Assembly: GCA_018881555.1 (NCBI GenBank)
Contig: JACAXG010000018.1
Coordinates: forward strand, 248,001-312,000
DNA from: Amblyornis subalaris
Taxonomy: Eukaryota; Chordata; Aves; Passeriformes; Ptilonorhynchidae
Length of the DNA: 64,000 bases
Reading direction: 5' to 3'
The notes beneath the pieces are model-generated. The model ran no database searches. It was given only the letters and a program-made list of their open reading frames with translations, and had not been told where the DNA came from. Positions 62,668-64,000 of the stretch are shown one piece after another (position 1 is the stretch's first letter; the number at the start of each line of letters is the position of its first letter). The position numbers were made by a program, and so were the translations under genes.

Positions 62668-64000
62668 GTACTGAAATATGGGTATTTTTTTTACTATGAG
62701 TTTCAGGTTCTTTGTGCATCATTGAACATATTGCTGAACTATTAAACATGTGCATAACTTTTTTTTAGAAAATGTAACTTTTATAACTTCAGTAAATTGT
62801 GTCATGTCATCCATTCATTCACAAAGCCTTCCAAAAAAACCCAAAAAACCAACCAAACTCAAGATGTTCATTTCACTCTTTAGTTTGTGGAAATTAAAGA
62901 ATTGCTTTCTGTGATCATTTTTTAAAGAGATGACATGTAATTAAAGTATGTTTTTCCATGAGACTAGTTCTGCATGCGGTAAGAAACAGGAGCCATTGCT
63001 AATTATAATGCAAAAATGAGAAGCAAAGCCAAATGTCTTTCATGATTTTTTTTAATCAAAGTGTACCATGTTATTTTGGTAACACAACACTGGTATCACT
63101 TTCCTATGTACAAATTTCTTTCAACTGTCCCTTACTAAACATCATCCTCATGTCATGCATGCACTTCAGCCTTGTCATATGCAAAGCTAATATGATACAG
63201 TTTGTGCTAATGAAATCTAATTTAACATAATACTAACATACTAATAACTAATTCTGGGGTTTGTGAAACATACTTGTATATAACTCCTGTCATGCAAGTT
63301 AGNTTTTCTTTGTTGAACATATCTGCCTTTCATTTGACTTTCTGATTTCTTTTATAATTTTAGCTATGTTTTTATATATCAAACTTCTCCAATATGCTAG
63401 ATGTTAGCAAGATATATACGTTCTAGAACGGAAGTCTGCTTTATTCTCTTCAGGTGTAAGTGAATGCATAGAAATAAATGCTATGATTAATAGCCATAAT
63501 ATTTATAATAGCCGTAGTCCTGCTATTACTTGCACCTTCTACACTTAATCAGCACCACTAAGGTCTCAGTACTACTGTCAGGTGAAGAGCAGTGCATATG
63601 TTAGATTTTGCAGACTTTCTTCCAAACCCTCTCTGTACAATGCTGAACCAGGGTAGTTCCATTTTAATGTATCCAAAAAGAATTGAAATTGTATCCAGTA
63701 AAGGGTTTAAATGGTGTTTAGGTTTCTGATTTCACAGAGCCAGAAGCTGCTGCCTAACCCTGAACCTATGAAGCATAAGCACTTCCTTTCTCTGTCAAAA
63801 TTCGTTGGTGCTGATAATGGTTGTGGCCCTCCTCAAGGGCCTGGTGACATCCAGGCTTGGCAGAGGTGCACAAACCAAACAACCTCTGCCCAGCTCGTGT
63901 GGGTGCTCAGTCATTGCACCTGCTCCAGGGTGATTTAGAACTGTGCTCACAATCCAACATGCACATGTTCCCAGTGCTCCAAAAATTTATATCTTTGATA
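62668..64000 (+). other. ABLIM2: ABLIM2 intron 10, partial
   Basis: The intron runs off the window. I see none of the later ABLIM2 exons (further Ser/Pro-rich linker, villin headpiece). It is AT-rich, with a possible AATAAA at 63473-63478, and no mobile element was recognised. Confidence 0.8.

Noticed and set aside
1..64000. A CRISPR array, operon, phage, retrovirus or other novel multi-gene system
   Set aside because: No regularly spaced repeats, no gene clusters and no retroviral or phage genes were seen; the window is explained by one spliced gene and its introns.

Overview
The window is vertebrate nuclear DNA, almost certainly from a bird. It has one intron-rich gene with GT-AG splice sites, AT-rich introns, few repeats, and nearly all recognisable interspersed repeats are short 5'-truncated CR1 LINE fragments, the typical avian pattern. 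Isolated N calls occur about once per several hundred bases.

The gene is ABLIM2 (actin-binding LIM protein 2) on the + strand. Nine consecutive internal coding exons can be read: 9089-9232, 20952-21135, 30097-30212, 34847-34973, 36965-37058, 52059-52146, 54870-54928, 57851-57928 and 62521-62667. Together they keep one open frame across every junction and encode 346 residues: a short N-terminal leader, four complete LIM zinc-binding domains with every zinc ligand present, and the start of the Ser/Thr-rich linker. The usual first coding exon lies upstream or is not recognisable here, and the C-terminal part with the villin headpiece lies beyond 64000. No exon is broken, frameshifted or missing a ligand. 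Below, exons are numbered with the first visible one as exon 2, and residues are counted from the first visible codon (Val = 1).

Layout: 1-9088 is 5' flank and/or intron 1, holding a compact CpG-rich patch (about 1340-1510) followed by a possible alternative first exon that is phase-compatible with exon 2. Intron 2 (11.7 kb) and intron 3 (9.0 kb) separate the exons of LIM1 and LIM2; introns 4 and 5 are shorter; intron 6 (15.0 kb) splits LIM4; introns 7 to 9 separate the end of LIM4 from the linker exons; intron 10 runs off the window. About eleven CR1 pieces, some simple repeats and a few short tandem or inverted duplications lie in the introns.

I found no second protein gene, RNA gene, retrovirus, CRISPR-like array or novel multi-gene system. 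The observations most worth checking are the CpG-rich patch with its candidate alternative first exon, a tail-to-tail CR1 pair in intron 3, clustering of N calls inside CR1 tails, and several small structured motifs in intron 6.
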